A DNA stretch of 64,000 nucleotides from JANQIO01 sp043585095 (GCA_043585095.1 CP121321.1:2108001-2172000); one strand, 5' to 3'; counted from the stretch's first letter, positions 34,802 to 44,659 are shown. Numbers and translations: made by a program. Notes: generated by a model from the letters alone, not told the origin.

Positions 34802-37174
34802 ATGACCGTAAAAGACATTTTTGAAAGCATGGACTACGGCCCAGCGCCCGAAGACTCAGGCCCCGCCAGGCAGTGGCTCGCCGATCATGAGGCGGGCTTC
34901 GGCCACTTTATTGGCGGGCAGTTTACGGCAGCCAGCGCCAGCCGTTTCAGCAGCCAAAATCCCGCCACCGGCGAGCACCTGGCGCATCTCAGCCAGTGTA
35001 GTGTTGACGAGCTTGACCAGGCCGTAAAGGCTGCCCGCGAGGCGCAGCCTGGCTGGGCAGGTTTAAAGGCCCATCAACGCGCACGCTATCTTTATGCAGT
35101 GGCACGGCAGATTCAAAAGCACGCGCGGATGCTGGCGGTGCTAGAAACACTGGATAACGGCAAGCCGATTCGAGAGAGTCGCGATATCGACATTCCTCTG
35201 GTGGCGCGGCACTTCTACCATCACGCTGGTTGGGCGCAACTACTGGACAGTGAGTTTCGCGATTACCAGGCCCTGGGGGTTGTCGCCCAGGTTATACCGT
35301 GGAATTTCCCGCTGCTAATGCTGGCCTGGAAGGTGGCACCCGCGCTGGCGGCCGGCAACACCGTGGTCCTCAAGCCGGCAGAATATACCAGCCTTACCGC
35401 GCTGCGCTTTGCGGAGATATGTCAGGCCATAGACCTGCCGCCGGGCGTTTTGAACATCGTCACCGGCGATGGAGACGTGGGCGCGAAGCTGGTAGCACAC
35501 CACGACGTCAACAAGGTTGCCTTTACAGGCTCAACCAAGGTCGGCAGACATATTCGAGAGACAACCGCGGGAAGTGGCAAAGCGCTTACCCTGGAACTCG
35601 GCGGCAAATCGGCCTTTGTCGTATTCGAGGATGCGGACCTCGATGCGGCGGTTGAAGGCCTGGTCGATGCCATCTGGTTTAATCAAGGGGAAGTCTGCTG
35701 CGCAGGTTCTCGCTTGCTGGTGCAGGAAAGCGTAGCCGACCGACTCCACGAAAAGATCAAAAAGCGCATGCAGACGCTGCGTGTCGGCGACCCGCTGGAT
35801 AAAGCCATTGATATCGGGGCTGTCGCCGATCCCGTGCAGCTGTCCCAGATACAATCCCGCGTAGACCAGGGCGTCGCAGAGGGCGCCACATTGTTCCAGT
35901 GCGGCGACCTCGATCATACTAACCCGGACGGCTGCTTTTATCCCCCGACGCTGTTGCTCAATGTCGAGAGCAGTTTTCGAGTGGCGCAGGAGGAAATTTT
36001 CGGGCCCGTATTGGTCAGCATGACCTTTCGTACCCCTGCGGAGGCCATCGCACTGGCTAACAACACCCGCTACGGACTTGCCGCCAGCGTGTGGAGCGAG
36101 AGCATCAATCTTGCCATGGACGTGGCACCGCAACTAAAGGCGGGCGTTGTATGGATAAACTGCAGTAACCAGTTCGACGCGGCGGCGGCCTTTGGCGGCG
36201 TCCGCGAATCGGGTTTCGGCCGCGAGGGCGGCAAGACCGGTATGTATGAATACCTGGTGCCCCGCTGGCTGGCGCGCCTGCCAGCGGCGGCAGAACCCAA
36301 ACTGCCGCCGCATGATGGGCAGGCGTCAGCAGGTTTGGATCGAACCGCCAAATTCTATATAGGCGGCAAACAGCAACGCCCGGATAGTGGTTATACCCGC
36401 AACGTTTGTTCGGGCGATGGCCAGATACTAGGCCAGGTCGGCGTGGGCAATCGCAAAGATATTCGTAACGCCGTGGAAGCCGCAGTGGCGGCCTCGGGCT
36501 GGTCTGTTAGTAGTGGGCATCTCCGTGCACAGATTCTTTACTATATCGCTGAGAACATGGAAGCACGCGCGAAGGAGTTCACAGAGCGCCTGGCTGCCGC
36601 TGGCGCCTCGCGCGGGCAAGCCAAAAGAGAGGTAAGCGCTGCGACAAGCAGACTGTTTAGCTACGCGGCGTTGGCAGACAAGTACGATGGGCGCACCCAC
36701 GCCACGCCCCTGCGCGGCATTGTGATGTCAGTACACGAACCTTGCGGGATTATGGGAATCGCTTGCCCGCGCGAGTTCCCATTGCTCGGCTTCGTTTCTC
36801 TGGTTGCACCGGCGATCGCCATGGGCAACCGCGTGGTCGCCGTGCCCAGCGAATTGAATCCGCTGGCCGCGCTCGACTTCTATCAAGTGTTGGACACCTC
36901 AGACGTGCCTGCGGGTGTTGTCAATATCGTCTGCGGTGAGCGCGACGCACTGGCGACAGTTTTGGCCAGCCATGCCGGTGTTGATGCGCTGTGGTATCGC
37001 GGCACTCAGACGGGGGCTGAGTCAGTGCAGCGCGCTGCCGCCGCCAATCTAACTCCTACCTGGGTGCTGAGTGATCGCTATTGTGACTATCTAAAGCCTG
37101 ACCAGGGTGAAGGCCTTGATTATCTGCGCCATGCCACAGAGGTGAAGACCATCTGGGCGCCTTACGGCGAGTGA
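34802..37174 (+). CDS. Two-domain aldehyde dehydrogenase, ALDH16 type
   Basis: 790 residues, about 1.6 times a normal ALDH. The N-terminal domain (to about residue 500) is complete: PWNFPLLM, TGSTKVGRH, catalytic Glu in LELGGKS and nucleophile in GEVCCAGSR near residue 299. The C-terminal domain (about 520-790) repeats the cofactor half (GIMGIACPREFPLLGF) but has no ELGGKS or catalytic Cys. That arrangement is typical of bacterial ALDH16. It follows deoC, so acetaldehyde from deoxyribose is the likely substrate. The protein of unknown role at 37188 begins 13 bases after it. Confidence 0.9.
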   Translation: MTVKDIFESMDYGPAPEDSGPARQWLADHEAGFGHFIGGQFTAASASRFSSQNPATGEHLAHLSQCSVDELDQAVKAAREAQPGWAGLKAHQRARYLYAVARQIQKHARMLAVLETLDNGKPIRESRDIDIPLVARHFYHHAGWAQLLDSEFRDYQALGVVAQVIPWNFPLLMLAWKVAPALAAGNTVVLKPAEYTSLTALRFAEICQAIDLPPGVLNIVTGDGDVGAKLVAHHDVNKVAFTGSTKVGRHIRETTAGSGKALTLELGGKSAFVVFEDADLDAAVEGLVDAIWFNQGEVCCAGSRLLVQESVADRLHEKIKKRMQTLRVGDPLDKAIDIGAVADPVQLSQIQSRVDQGVAEGATLFQCGDLDHTNPDGCFYPPTLLLNVESSFRVAQEEIFGPVLVSMTFRTPAEAIALANNTRYGLAASVWSESINLAMDVAPQLKAGVVWINCSNQFDAAAAFGGVRESGFGREGGKTGMYEYLVPRWLARLPAAAEPKLPPHDGQASAGLDRTAKFYIGGKQQRPDSGYTRNVCSGDGQILGQVGVGNRKDIRNAVEAAVAASGWSVSSGHLRAQILYYIAENMEARAKEFTERLAAAGASRGQAKREVSAATSRLFSYAALADKYDGRTHATPLRGIVMSVHEPCGIMGIACPREFPLLGFVSLVAPAIAMGNRVVAVPSELNPLAALDFYQVLDTSDVPAGVVNIVCGERDALATVLASHAGVDALWYRGTQTGAESVQRAAAANLTPTWVLSDRYCDYLKPDQGEGLDYLRHATEVKTIWAPYGE

Positions 37175-37187
37175 GCGCGCAGCTCTA

Positions 37188-38750
37188 ATGCGAGCCCTGT
37201 GCAGACGATTACGGTTCCAGCTTCTCACGGCAGCGCTGTTGGGCTGGACTGCCGGCGCCCTGGGACAGTCCACTGCAGGCGCCACCCCGCTGGACCGAAC
37301 CCAGTACGGCACAGAGGCTGTGCCCCTGTGGTCACCGCTAGACACCTTCCAACGCTATGCTTTATCCCTGACGCCAGCCGCCCATCGCGGCGACGGTGAC
37401 GCCTTATTGGCGTTGTACCTGCTCGCCTCAGGGGAATCCATCACCCTTGGAGAGTTTCGAGACTACAACACCAACATGGATGCGTGGCTCGCGCAGCTTC
37501 CCTTATCAGACCAACCAAAGCGGGGCCGACGAGACGCGGAGCGTTTGTTCATTGAGATGCATGTCCACTACCTGAACAGCACTTTCCTGCCCAATGCCAG
37601 GCCTGCTAACTACCGTGAATCGCAAAGCCAATTGACCGCTATTTTGCGTGACGGAGAGTTCAACTGCATCAGTTCGGCGATGCTCTATCTCACATTGGCT
37701 AGAAAGCTGGAATTCGATGTACAGGGTGTTGTTCTCCCCTCTCATGCCTTCGTGCAGTTGCGGCTGGCTGACGAAACCATAGAGATAGAAACTACCGCTT
37801 ACAACGGCTTTGATACCCGGCATGACGAACGTTACTACAAGCAGGAAGATCGTTCCTGGTTCAATGCCCGCGAACTGGCACCACCCACATGGGAAGAGTA
37901 TCTCAACCGAGATATCGTCAGCGCGTTTGACCTGGGTGTATTCAATATGTCGAATCAACACGCCGAGACAGCCAGAATGCCGTATGCCGGCCGAATGCGC
38001 CTGGCGGAGCTGCGCGCTCACCTGCAGCCCTTCGATCAGGACGCTCAGAAACAACGCCTGAGCTACTACTACGAGGAATACGTCAGACTGCGTGACGCAG
38101 ACGATTACCCAACGCTTGCCAGGCTCTATGCCCAGACAGGCACATACCTGGATTCACTTTCCGACTGGCAGTTCTTCGATCCGGAGGCCAGCGTTGTTTA
38201 CACTGCGGTGCAGGTCCAGCGGACGGATACTCTTATCCGCACCGGCAACGCCGATGACGGATTAGCCTTGGCTCGACAGCTGTTGTTTAGCAGACGTTTC
38301 GAAGCGGACGCCGAACCCGTTTTGCGTCACCTCTACTCCACAATAAACTACCACAGCCGGCAGCTGGCTGAAGCCGGCGCCTTCGATGAAGGTCGCCAGG
38401 TCTACGCTGGTTTTGAGACACGCTGTGTGGCACACGACGTTTGTAACGCCGGGCTGGCGAGACTGTACGGCCTTTGGGCTCAAGCACGCGTTGATGAGGG
38501 CGATTGGGAAGCCGCTGCCGATGTAGTCAGTGGCTACCTGCTGCTAAGCGATTCCGGCGCCGCGGCAGAGCACTTTCAGGACAGCCTTCAGAGCATTTAC
38601 CTCAACTGGGCGTCGCAAGAGGAATACAACGGCGAGTGGGAAGTCGCCATGGGCTTGTTGAATCGCTGCAACCAGACACTGCAGCAAGCCACCCAGTGTG
38701 AACGTGCGTTGGAGGCACTGGAAGCTCAACGGGATGCAGGATATCTCTAG
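37188..38750 (+). CDS. Exported transglutaminase-like (SirB1-type) protein with helical repeats
   Basis: 520 residues with a signal peptide ending GALG. Residues about 150-205 hold a Transglut_core2-like triad: Cys in GEFNCISSAMLYLTLARKL, His in PSHAFVQL and an acidic residue in IEIETTAYNG. The following 300 residues are helical and look like degenerate TPR repeats, for example QRLSYYYEEYVRLRDADDY and LARLYGLWAQARVDEGDWE. The role may be peptidase-like or structural in the periplasm. It starts 13 bases after the ALDH gene, so it may be co-transcribed with deoC-ALDH, though no functional link is evident. Confidence 0.7.
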   Translation: MRALCRRLRFQLLTAALLGWTAGALGQSTAGATPLDRTQYGTEAVPLWSPLDTFQRYALSLTPAAHRGDGDALLALYLLASGESITLGEFRDYNTNMDAWLAQLPLSDQPKRGRRDAERLFIEMHVHYLNSTFLPNARPANYRESQSQLTAILRDGEFNCISSAMLYLTLARKLEFDVQGVVLPSHAFVQLRLADETIEIETTAYNGFDTRHDERYYKQEDRSWFNARELAPPTWEEYLNRDIVSAFDLGVFNMSNQHAETARMPYAGRMRLAELRAHLQPFDQDAQKQRLSYYYEEYVRLRDADDYPTLARLYAQTGTYLDSLSDWQFFDPEASVVYTAVQVQRTDTLIRTGNADDGLALARQLLFSRRFEADAEPVLRHLYSTINYHSRQLAEAGAFDEGRQVYAGFETRCVAHDVCNAGLARLYGLWAQARVDEGDWEAAADVVSGYLLLSDSGAAAEHFQDSLQSIYLNWASQEEYNGEWEVAMGLLNRCNQTLQQATQCERALEALEAQRDAGYL

Positions 38751-38768
38751 CGTAAGCGGCCGGAAACC

Positions 38769-40373
38769 TTACTCTAGCGCGGCCGTGCGTTGTACGGTCC
38801 ACTCTGGCTCAAAGTCTTCGAAAACATAGTGATTTGTCAGCGGGAAGTATGCCGGCCGCTGACGTTCAAGGCGATGATCGAACTCAAGCACGGTGCTAAA
38901 ACGCGGCTCGGTCGCAGACAGCGATCCGGCCGTAACGCTGCCAAAGATGCGCAGGGTACCGCCGTTTTTACTGCGGTAGTGACGCACGCGAAATTGCCTC
39001 CCGGCAAATACCACCGCCTGAACATCAAGGTCACCTGAGCCGGTTGTTTCGGGCCCTGCGATCTCCACATAGCCATCACTGACTAAACCCAGATAGTCCG
39101 CTGAGTTGCCCTGCCGTGGATCATGGGCATAGCGCAGGCTTCCGCTTACCGTGACGCGTTTCGGTGAATACACCAGATAACTGCCGCTTACGACGCCTTG
39201 CACCTCAATAGTCACTCCCTCATCAGCAATCAGCAACCACGGCTCGGCAGCAGGCGAAACAGTATGATGGATGCCGCCACCGGCAATAGGCCTCCAGCGA
39301 TAACTGCCATCAGCCAGAAACTCGACGTGGGCATCTTCATGCAGTCTCTCAATCCGGGTCTCATCGAGAGTCACGCTCGCCCAATCCACCACGTTGTCAG
39401 GTAGCGGCAGGCGCTGTGCACCCGTTGCCAGTCCATTGGGAAATACGCTGTGTGCACGCGCATCACCGCCGAACTGCACCCCACCAGCCACGGTCGTTTT
39501 ACCTGTCACCAGGGGTGAATGATGCTGATCAGCTTCGACACTAATCCGGGAGTTGGAGTGGAAGCGCCCTATGATTCTATCGCTCGCCAGACTGACGTCC
39601 GGGTTCCAGCGATCTACGACCTGCGCGTAATGAGAGAAGGCAACCCGCTTCGCCGGCAATCGCGCCGTCATCTCCAGACCATTCATTTTTGTTGTCACTG
39701 CCAGTACGGCATGACCGAGATCCGTTGCTGAACGCGGCGCCTGCTGCTCAAGACGAACCTGATACTCATCTCCACCCTGCTGCCACACCAGTGGCTCACT
39801 GCTCGCATTCAGTTCCGCCAGATGCGTCTCTGCGTACTCGAGAGCATCCGTCATAGCGCGTTTTTGATGCGCTTTCATTGGCCTATGCTGCCCGAGGTCC
39901 GCCAGCGCCAGGTCATAGGGCTCTATGAGTCGCGGTACCGGGTTTAAATCGACAGAGGCAAGCCCCGGAGGCTGCAGCGACCATGCCTCTGACGTATTCA
40001 AATTTCGCGCTGTCGTTGTCGTAGCGGAAGGGTTATCCATTGACGGCCTGTCGGGCGCAATAAGGCCTTCAGGAGGAGCAGTGAGGTCTGCAGGAAAGGC
40101 GGGCAGGTCCGGACTTGATGGCATCGTTGACGCGGCTTGCTGCTCTGCGCCAGATGCCTGCTCTCCCGCTCCCGGCTCGCCAGCGTTCACTGCGGTCATT
40201 AGCCGAAGGTCTATGCCCGCAGCCGATCCGCCATCACTGCTAGCGGTGGATCCACCCGGCCAGGCGTGCACATAAACACCTACTGCCAGCAGATGCAGAG
40301 CAGCTGACGCGCCCAGCGCGACGAGTATTGATCGAGGCGATTGCTCTTGAGACAACTCGCGTTTCCCCTTCAA
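38769..40373 (-). CDS. Large TonB-like anchored protein of unknown function
   Basis: 534 residues, not recognised. Residues about 14-40 form a single hydrophobic helix (ILVALGASAALHLLAVGVYVHAW) preceded by a basic start, as in TonB. Residues about 45-150 are low-complexity Pro/Ala/Ser. The C-terminal half is beta-rich with bactofilin-like runs: IGRFHSNSRISVEAD, GGVQFGGDARAH, VEVQGVVSGSYLVYSPKRVTVSGSL, LDVQAVVFAGRQF. It is probably inner-membrane anchored with a large periplasmic domain. Start is TTG with AGAGGG upstream. Converges on the transglutaminase gene. Confidence 0.55.
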   Translation of the reverse strand: MKGKRELSQEQSPRSILVALGASAALHLLAVGVYVHAWPGGSTASSDGGSAAGIDLRLMTAVNAGEPGAGEQASGAEQQAASTMPSSPDLPAFPADLTAPPEGLIAPDRPSMDNPSATTTTARNLNTSEAWSLQPPGLASVDLNPVPRLIEPYDLALADLGQHRPMKAHQKRAMTDALEYAETHLAELNASSEPLVWQQGGDEYQVRLEQQAPRSATDLGHAVLAVTTKMNGLEMTARLPAKRVAFSHYAQVVDRWNPDVSLASDRIIGRFHSNSRISVEADQHHSPLVTGKTTVAGGVQFGGDARAHSVFPNGLATGAQRLPLPDNVVDWASVTLDETRIERLHEDAHVEFLADGSYRWRPIAGGGIHHTVSPAAEPWLLIADEGVTIEVQGVVSGSYLVYSPKRVTVSGSLRYAHDPRQGNSADYLGLVSDGYVEIAGPETTGSGDLDVQAVVFAGRQFRVRHYRSKNGGTLRIFGSVTAGSLSATEPRFSTVLEFDHRLERQRPAYFPLTNHYVFEDFEPEWTVQRTAALE

Positions 40374-40619
40374 CGAACCCTCTATCCCTTTGCACGTAGC
40401 AGACCGTAATCCCTTAACTTTAGCAGGGATTTGGAATAAGTACGCCTGGAAACCCGCAGGCGGATTTAGGAAGACAATAGAACGGGAAGTAGGTTATGAC
40501 GGGGTTTACAAAAGGAGCCACACCAATACAACCCGATGGGTCTGCATTGATGCGGCAACTGGGGTGCTCCTGGCCGCGTGAATATCTGATCGCTAACAAC
40601 CAGACCTGAGAGCTACACC
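40374..40619. other. Intergenic region, no gene seen
   Basis: 246 bases between the anchored-protein start and the sat stop. A 63-codon frame on the plus strand has no recognisable content. No convincing terminator or repeat is seen. Confidence 0.4.
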
Positions 40620-41804
40620 CTAAGACTGAGTCTGATAATAATCAGAGAGAATCTTCGCAACTTCGGGGCGAGAGAACTCAGGAGGCGGTGCTTCGCCGCG
40701 GCCCAGCATCTCGCGCACAGCCGTGCCGGATAGCAGTACGAAATCTTCTTTGCTGTGGTCTGGCGCATCCTTCATCATCACCACCTTATCCAACTTCTTG
40801 CTATAGGCGGTGTGATCGGCTCGGTAGATCTCCAGCTCGAGGGATCCCGCGGGGACCTCTTCATCAAAGATTGTCTGGGCATCGAAACCGCCGTAGTAGT
40901 CTCCCACGCCGGCGTGATCGCGCCCCACGATCAAGTGACTACAGCCACAGTTCTGGCGGAACACCGCATGCAGAACAGCCTCTCGCGGGCCAGCATAGAG
41001 CATATCGAAACCGTAGCCGGTGACCATAACGGTGTTGGCTGGGAAGTATATTTCTACCATTTTGCGAATCGCCGCGTCGCGAACGTCCGCAGGTATGTCG
41101 CCGGGCTTAAGCTTACCGAGCAGCATGTGAATCAGGATGCCATCGGCTTCCAAATCCTGCATAGCCATACGGCACAGCTCTTCGTGTGCGCGGTGCATCG
41201 GGTTTCTCGTCTGGAAGGCAACGACTTTTTCCCAACCGTGTTCGCGAATCTCATTGCGAATCTCTACGGCCGTGCGGAATGTATCGGGGAAGTCGGTCTG
41301 GAAGTACGAGAAATTAAGCACTTCAATGGCACCCGACAACAGGGTATTGCCGAGTCCAGTAAAGGTGGCAACGCCCGGATGATTTTCATCCGTGGTACGA
41401 AAGATCTGCCCCGCCATTGTCTTGATTTCGGCATCGCTGAAGGTCTCGACCGCATCGACATTCATAATCGCCAACACAGGATTACCTTCTACGTTGGGAT
41501 CTTTCAGCGCTATCCGTGTGCCAGCCTGAATATCAGTTTGCTCGGTCAAGTTAACAATCGGTACTGGCCAGAACAAGCCGTCGGTGGTGTGTAGGTTTTC
41601 TGCGACTGACAGCGTGTCGGCTTTGTTCATGTACCCCGTAAGCGGATTAAAATAGCCACCTCCGAGCATCACGGCATTAGCTGCCGCGGCGGAGTTCAGT
41701 ACCAGTGAAGGCAGGCGTTCGGCCTCCTGCACCAGCGCATGACGCTTTTCAGAGTCATAGACAAACAGTGGATTCAGGGCATCAGAACCGTGCGGCTTGA
41801 TCAT
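40620..41804 (-). CDS. sat: ATP sulfurylase (sulfate adenylyltransferase), Sat type
   Basis: 394 residues of the single-chain Sat type, unlike the CysDN pair. It makes adenosine 5'-phosphosulfate from ATP and sulfate. The ATP-binding motif QTRNPMHRAHE is near residue 198, GRDHAGVGDYYGGFDAQ near residue 295 and the C-terminal LLSGTAVREML near residue 365. It is the last gene after cysC (42-base gap), giving both steps of PAPS formation. Confidence 0.96.
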   Translation of the reverse strand: MIKPHGSDALNPLFVYDSEKRHALVQEAERLPSLVLNSAAAANAVMLGGGYFNPLTGYMNKADTLSVAENLHTTDGLFWPVPIVNLTEQTDIQAGTRIALKDPNVEGNPVLAIMNVDAVETFSDAEIKTMAGQIFRTTDENHPGVATFTGLGNTLLSGAIEVLNFSYFQTDFPDTFRTAVEIRNEIREHGWEKVVAFQTRNPMHRAHEELCRMAMQDLEADGILIHMLLGKLKPGDIPADVRDAAIRKMVEIYFPANTVMVTGYGFDMLYAGPREAVLHAVFRQNCGCSHLIVGRDHAGVGDYYGGFDAQTIFDEEVPAGSLELEIYRADHTAYSKKLDKVVMMKDAPDHSKEDFVLLSGTAVREMLGRGEAPPPEFSRPEVAKILSDYYQTQS

Positions 41805-41846
41805 TTTCGTGCGTCCTTTTAACTATGCGTTCTGCGTTTCCATGGC

Positions 41847-42464
41847 TCAGCTATGAATAACCTTACGGTCACGTAGCGCTGACAAAATGGCCTCGACCTC
41901 TTCGGCCAGAGACTGCTGGTCTGAATGAAGGTGGATCTCAGGATTGGAGGGAGCCTCATAGGGATCGTCAATGCCAGTGAAGTTTTTTATCTCTCCCGCG
42001 CGGGCCTTTTTATAGAGTCCTTTGGGGTCACGTTCTTCAGCTGCCTCCAGTGAGCAGTCCACAAACACTTCGATAAAATCCATTCCCGCCTCTTCGTGCA
42101 AGGCTCGGACCGCGTCGCGGTCTGCACGATAGGGGCTGATAAAGCTGGACAGGGCGATAACGCCGGCGTCCACGAAGAGCTTGGCAACTTCGCCGATGCG
42201 GCGAATATTTTCCGTGCGGTCTTCAGAGGAAAAACCCAGGTTTTTGTTGATACCCATGCGCACGTTGTCACCATCAAGGCGATAGCAGGTCACGCCCATG
42301 TCATGCAATGTGCCTTCCAACTCAACTGCCACGGTGCTTTTGCCGCTGCCAGAGAGCCCGGTAAACCAGAGTGTCGCGCCCCTGTGGCCCAGCAGTTTTG
42401 CCCGGTGCTCTCGGGTGATATCGCCCTCATGCCAATGCACATTGGTGGCTTTCTGCTCTGCCAT
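41847..42464 (-). CDS. cysC: Adenylyl-sulfate kinase
   Basis: 205 residues. It phosphorylates APS to PAPS. The P-loop GLSGSGKSTVAVELE is near residue 37, the DGDNVRMGINKNLGFS loop near residue 63, and FISPYRADRDAVR near residue 105. No fused CysN is present. It lies between the sulfotransferase and sat genes, so its PAPS can serve sulfation as well as assimilation. Confidence 0.97.
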   Translation of the reverse strand: MAEQKATNVHWHEGDITREHRAKLLGHRGATLWFTGLSGSGKSTVAVELEGTLHDMGVTCYRLDGDNVRMGINKNLGFSSEDRTENIRRIGEVAKLFVDAGVIALSSFISPYRADRDAVRALHEEAGMDFIEVFVDCSLEAAEERDPKGLYKKARAGEIKNFTGIDDPYEAPSNPEIHLHSDQQSLAEEVEAILSALRDRKVIHS

Positions 42465-42566
42465 GCTGCCCTCTCCTATTTGATAAAAAGCGACTGAATA
42501 GATGCTCTAAAAGCGCGCGCAAGAGTACGCTGAATGCGGACAACTGTAAAATGCGCGCTCTTCACC

Positions 42567-43724
42567 TCACTCTATAAAGCGCCTGCGATATTCAGCAAAC
42601 TGGGCTTGAAGACCCTTCTCACTGAAGCCAAAGGTCTCCATTGCATAGTCGTGGCTGGGGCGCAATTCCCGGCGATTAAAATCCTGCCACTGGCGCATTT
42701 CCGCCTCGGCTTCAGGCGTCAGGTTCATGCCAGCAAACTCGTAGACTCTGGCGATTTGCCCCAGAGGGTCGCTGACCGTATCGCTAAACCATAAATCCAG
42801 AAAGCGATCGTCACCACGCGCATCGCGAACCGCCATGGTTCGACGCATTCCCTCGGCGAACTTACGCGCCCATAGCTCCCCCACCACACTGGGATCCGCA
42901 TGGTCAGAATAGATCCGGCACAGCTCATAAATCATGCTCGCCAGCGAAGGGATGGTTTCGACAGGGTCGCGATGGGACTGCACAACACGCGCATCGGGGA
43001 AGGTTTCAAACACCAGGTCCATGAAATGCAGATGGTGCGGCGCTTTGAGCACCCATCGTTCAAAGGACTGCCCGGTCTGACGTTTTTGCCACTGAAGAAA
43101 CTTAAGCAACAGCAAAAGATACTGATACCCCTTCCGGTGGTCCTGCGACTCGACCCAGTCATCAAACTGTGGGACGTGCGCATAGGACTGAATGTTGTAG
43201 CTGTAGAAACTCTGCTCCAACAGCATAATGTCTTCATCCGGACCCAGCGCATCCATAGGGTGCACGCTCAGTAAATCGGGGTTGGCATCCAAAATTGCTT
43301 TCATTTCCGCTTCACCTGCTACCTGCCTGGGATCGACAGCGGCAGGATCCCAGTCCAGGGGCGGGCAAGGGTAGCGAGTTTCAAACCAGAGCGGAGCCGT
43401 CATTCTGTGATCAGCTGCTATCGTGCGATGCAGCATCGTGGTGCCCGTTCTAGGTAGCCCCACGATGACTAAGGGCGCGTGAATTTCTTCTTCGAGAATT
43501 TCTGGGTGTCGTGTAATCCAGGCCTGTACACGTAGGCGATTCGCCAGGATATCGATCAACCGCTGGCGGAGAACCTGTTCGCCCACGGCATTGAGCTTTG
43601 CATTCTGGTCTAGCGACGCGGCGAGCCGCTGCAGCGGCTCCTTGTGGCTGTCATCGCCGAAGTCGGTCAAACCGTCAACTGCGCAGGCTTCTTCCACTAG
43701 CGATGCGGGATCCCATACCGTCAT
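42567..43724 (-). CDS. PAPS-dependent sulfotransferase family protein
   Basis: 385 residues. The 5'-PSB loop is VGLPRTGTTMLHRTI near residue 85 and the 3'-PB segment VVQSHRDPVETIPS near residue 235. Together these define the Sulfotransfer_3-type family. The N-terminal 60 residues are helical, and a WFETRYPCPPLDWDP loop follows the first motif. No signal peptide, so it is cytosolic. The acceptor is unknown. Start at 43724 has AAGGAG upstream and overlaps the EamA stop (ATGA), replacing a much longer open frame. Genes for PAPS synthesis follow. Confidence 0.88.
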   Translation of the reverse strand: MTVWDPASLVEEACAVDGLTDFGDDSHKEPLQRLAASLDQNAKLNAVGEQVLRQRLIDILANRLRVQAWITRHPEILEEEIHAPLVIVGLPRTGTTMLHRTIAADHRMTAPLWFETRYPCPPLDWDPAAVDPRQVAGEAEMKAILDANPDLLSVHPMDALGPDEDIMLLEQSFYSYNIQSYAHVPQFDDWVESQDHRKGYQYLLLLLKFLQWQKRQTGQSFERWVLKAPHHLHFMDLVFETFPDARVVQSHRDPVETIPSLASMIYELCRIYSDHADPSVVGELWARKFAEGMRRTMAVRDARGDDRFLDLWFSDTVSDPLGQIARVYEFAGMNLTPEAEAEMRQWQDFNRRELRPSHDYAMETFGFSEKGLQAQFAEYRRRFIE

Positions 43725-44659
43725 GTCTTTCTCCTTATTTTTTGCTTTCCATAGCCCTGCTTCCCATAAAACCTGAACGGAACGCGAATCACACACGTTG
43801 CCAAAGCGGTGCCCAGCAGAATCAATGCGCAACCTGACAGCATGCGTAAGGTCACGGCCTCGTCGAGGAACAGCGCGCCGGTTAGCATAGCTGCCAGAGG
43901 CACCAAATAGGTAACGGTTATCGCTTTGGAGGGACCCAGCCGCGCTAGCAGACGGAAAAACAGAATATAAGCCAGCCCGGTGCAGGGCACGCCCAGGGCG
44001 AGCGCCGACCACCAGGCCGCGGTTGAAGGTAGCTGTGCAGGCATCAGTGCGACTCCCAACGGCACAAGCATAATCAACGCGGCGATCTGACTACCCGCGG
44101 CCAGCTCCAATGATCCCACCCCCGACAATCGAATGCGGGTGTGGTTTGCGGCAAAGCCGTAGGAAAGTGCCGCTGCCAAACCTGCAGCAATCGCCAGCAC
44201 GGTCATCTCGTGACTGTAGTCGAATTCGCCACGATGCCTGAGTTGATCCCATACCAATACCACCACGCCAAGCAACCCGGTGAGCAGACCCAGCAGGGCG
44301 ACAGGACGCAGGCTTTCTTTCACCCAAAGGTAGGCGATGATGGCGGAAAAAAGCGGCGCCGTTGCGTTGACGACGGCGGTATAGCCGGCCGTCAGGTAAA
44401 GTGTGGCCCACGCAAAGAGAACGAAAGGAAACGCGGAATTAACAACCCCGAGCACAGCGATATCGCGACGCTTTTCCCAAAGCCGCAAGAGGTTGCCGCG
44501 CAGACACAGCAGGGGCAGCAAAAACATGACCGCCAAGCCAACCCGCACTGTGATAAGCGGCACCGCACCAAATTCCGGTGCAGCCACTCGCATAAACAGA
44601 AACGAGCACCCCCAGAGCGATCCCAGAGCCAACATCTCGGCCATATCCAGACGCTTCAC
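43721..44659 (-). CDS. DMT/EamA family transporter
   Basis: 312 residues with ten membrane helices in two EamA halves: GSLWGCSFLFMRVAAPEF, NSAFPFVLFAWATLYLTAGYTA, then AAGLAAALSYGFAANHTRIR and GPSKAITVTYLVPLAAMLTGALFLDE. It probably exports a small metabolite. It starts with GTG sharing GTGA with the stop of the small membrane protein upstream, and its stop overlaps the sulfotransferase start. The coupling suggests it may move the sulfated product or its precursor, but this is inference. An ATG at 44644 is an alternative start. Confidence 0.85.
   Translation of the reverse strand: MKRLDMAEMLALGSLWGCSFLFMRVAAPEFGAVPLITVRVGLAVMFLLPLLCLRGNLLRLWEKRRDIAVLGVVNSAFPFVLFAWATLYLTAGYTAVVNATAPLFSAIIAYLWVKESLRPVALLGLLTGLLGVVVLVWDQLRHRGEFDYSHEMTVLAIAAGLAAALSYGFAANHTRIRLSGVGSLELAAGSQIAALIMLVPLGVALMPAQLPSTAAWWSALALGVPCTGLAYILFFRLLARLGPSKAITVTYLVPLAAMLTGALFLDEAVTLRMLSGCALILLGTALATCVIRVPFRFYGKQGYGKQKIRRKT

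Noticed and set aside
40390..40581. 63-codon frame on the plus strand before sat
   Set aside because: No recognisable content or ribosome site.
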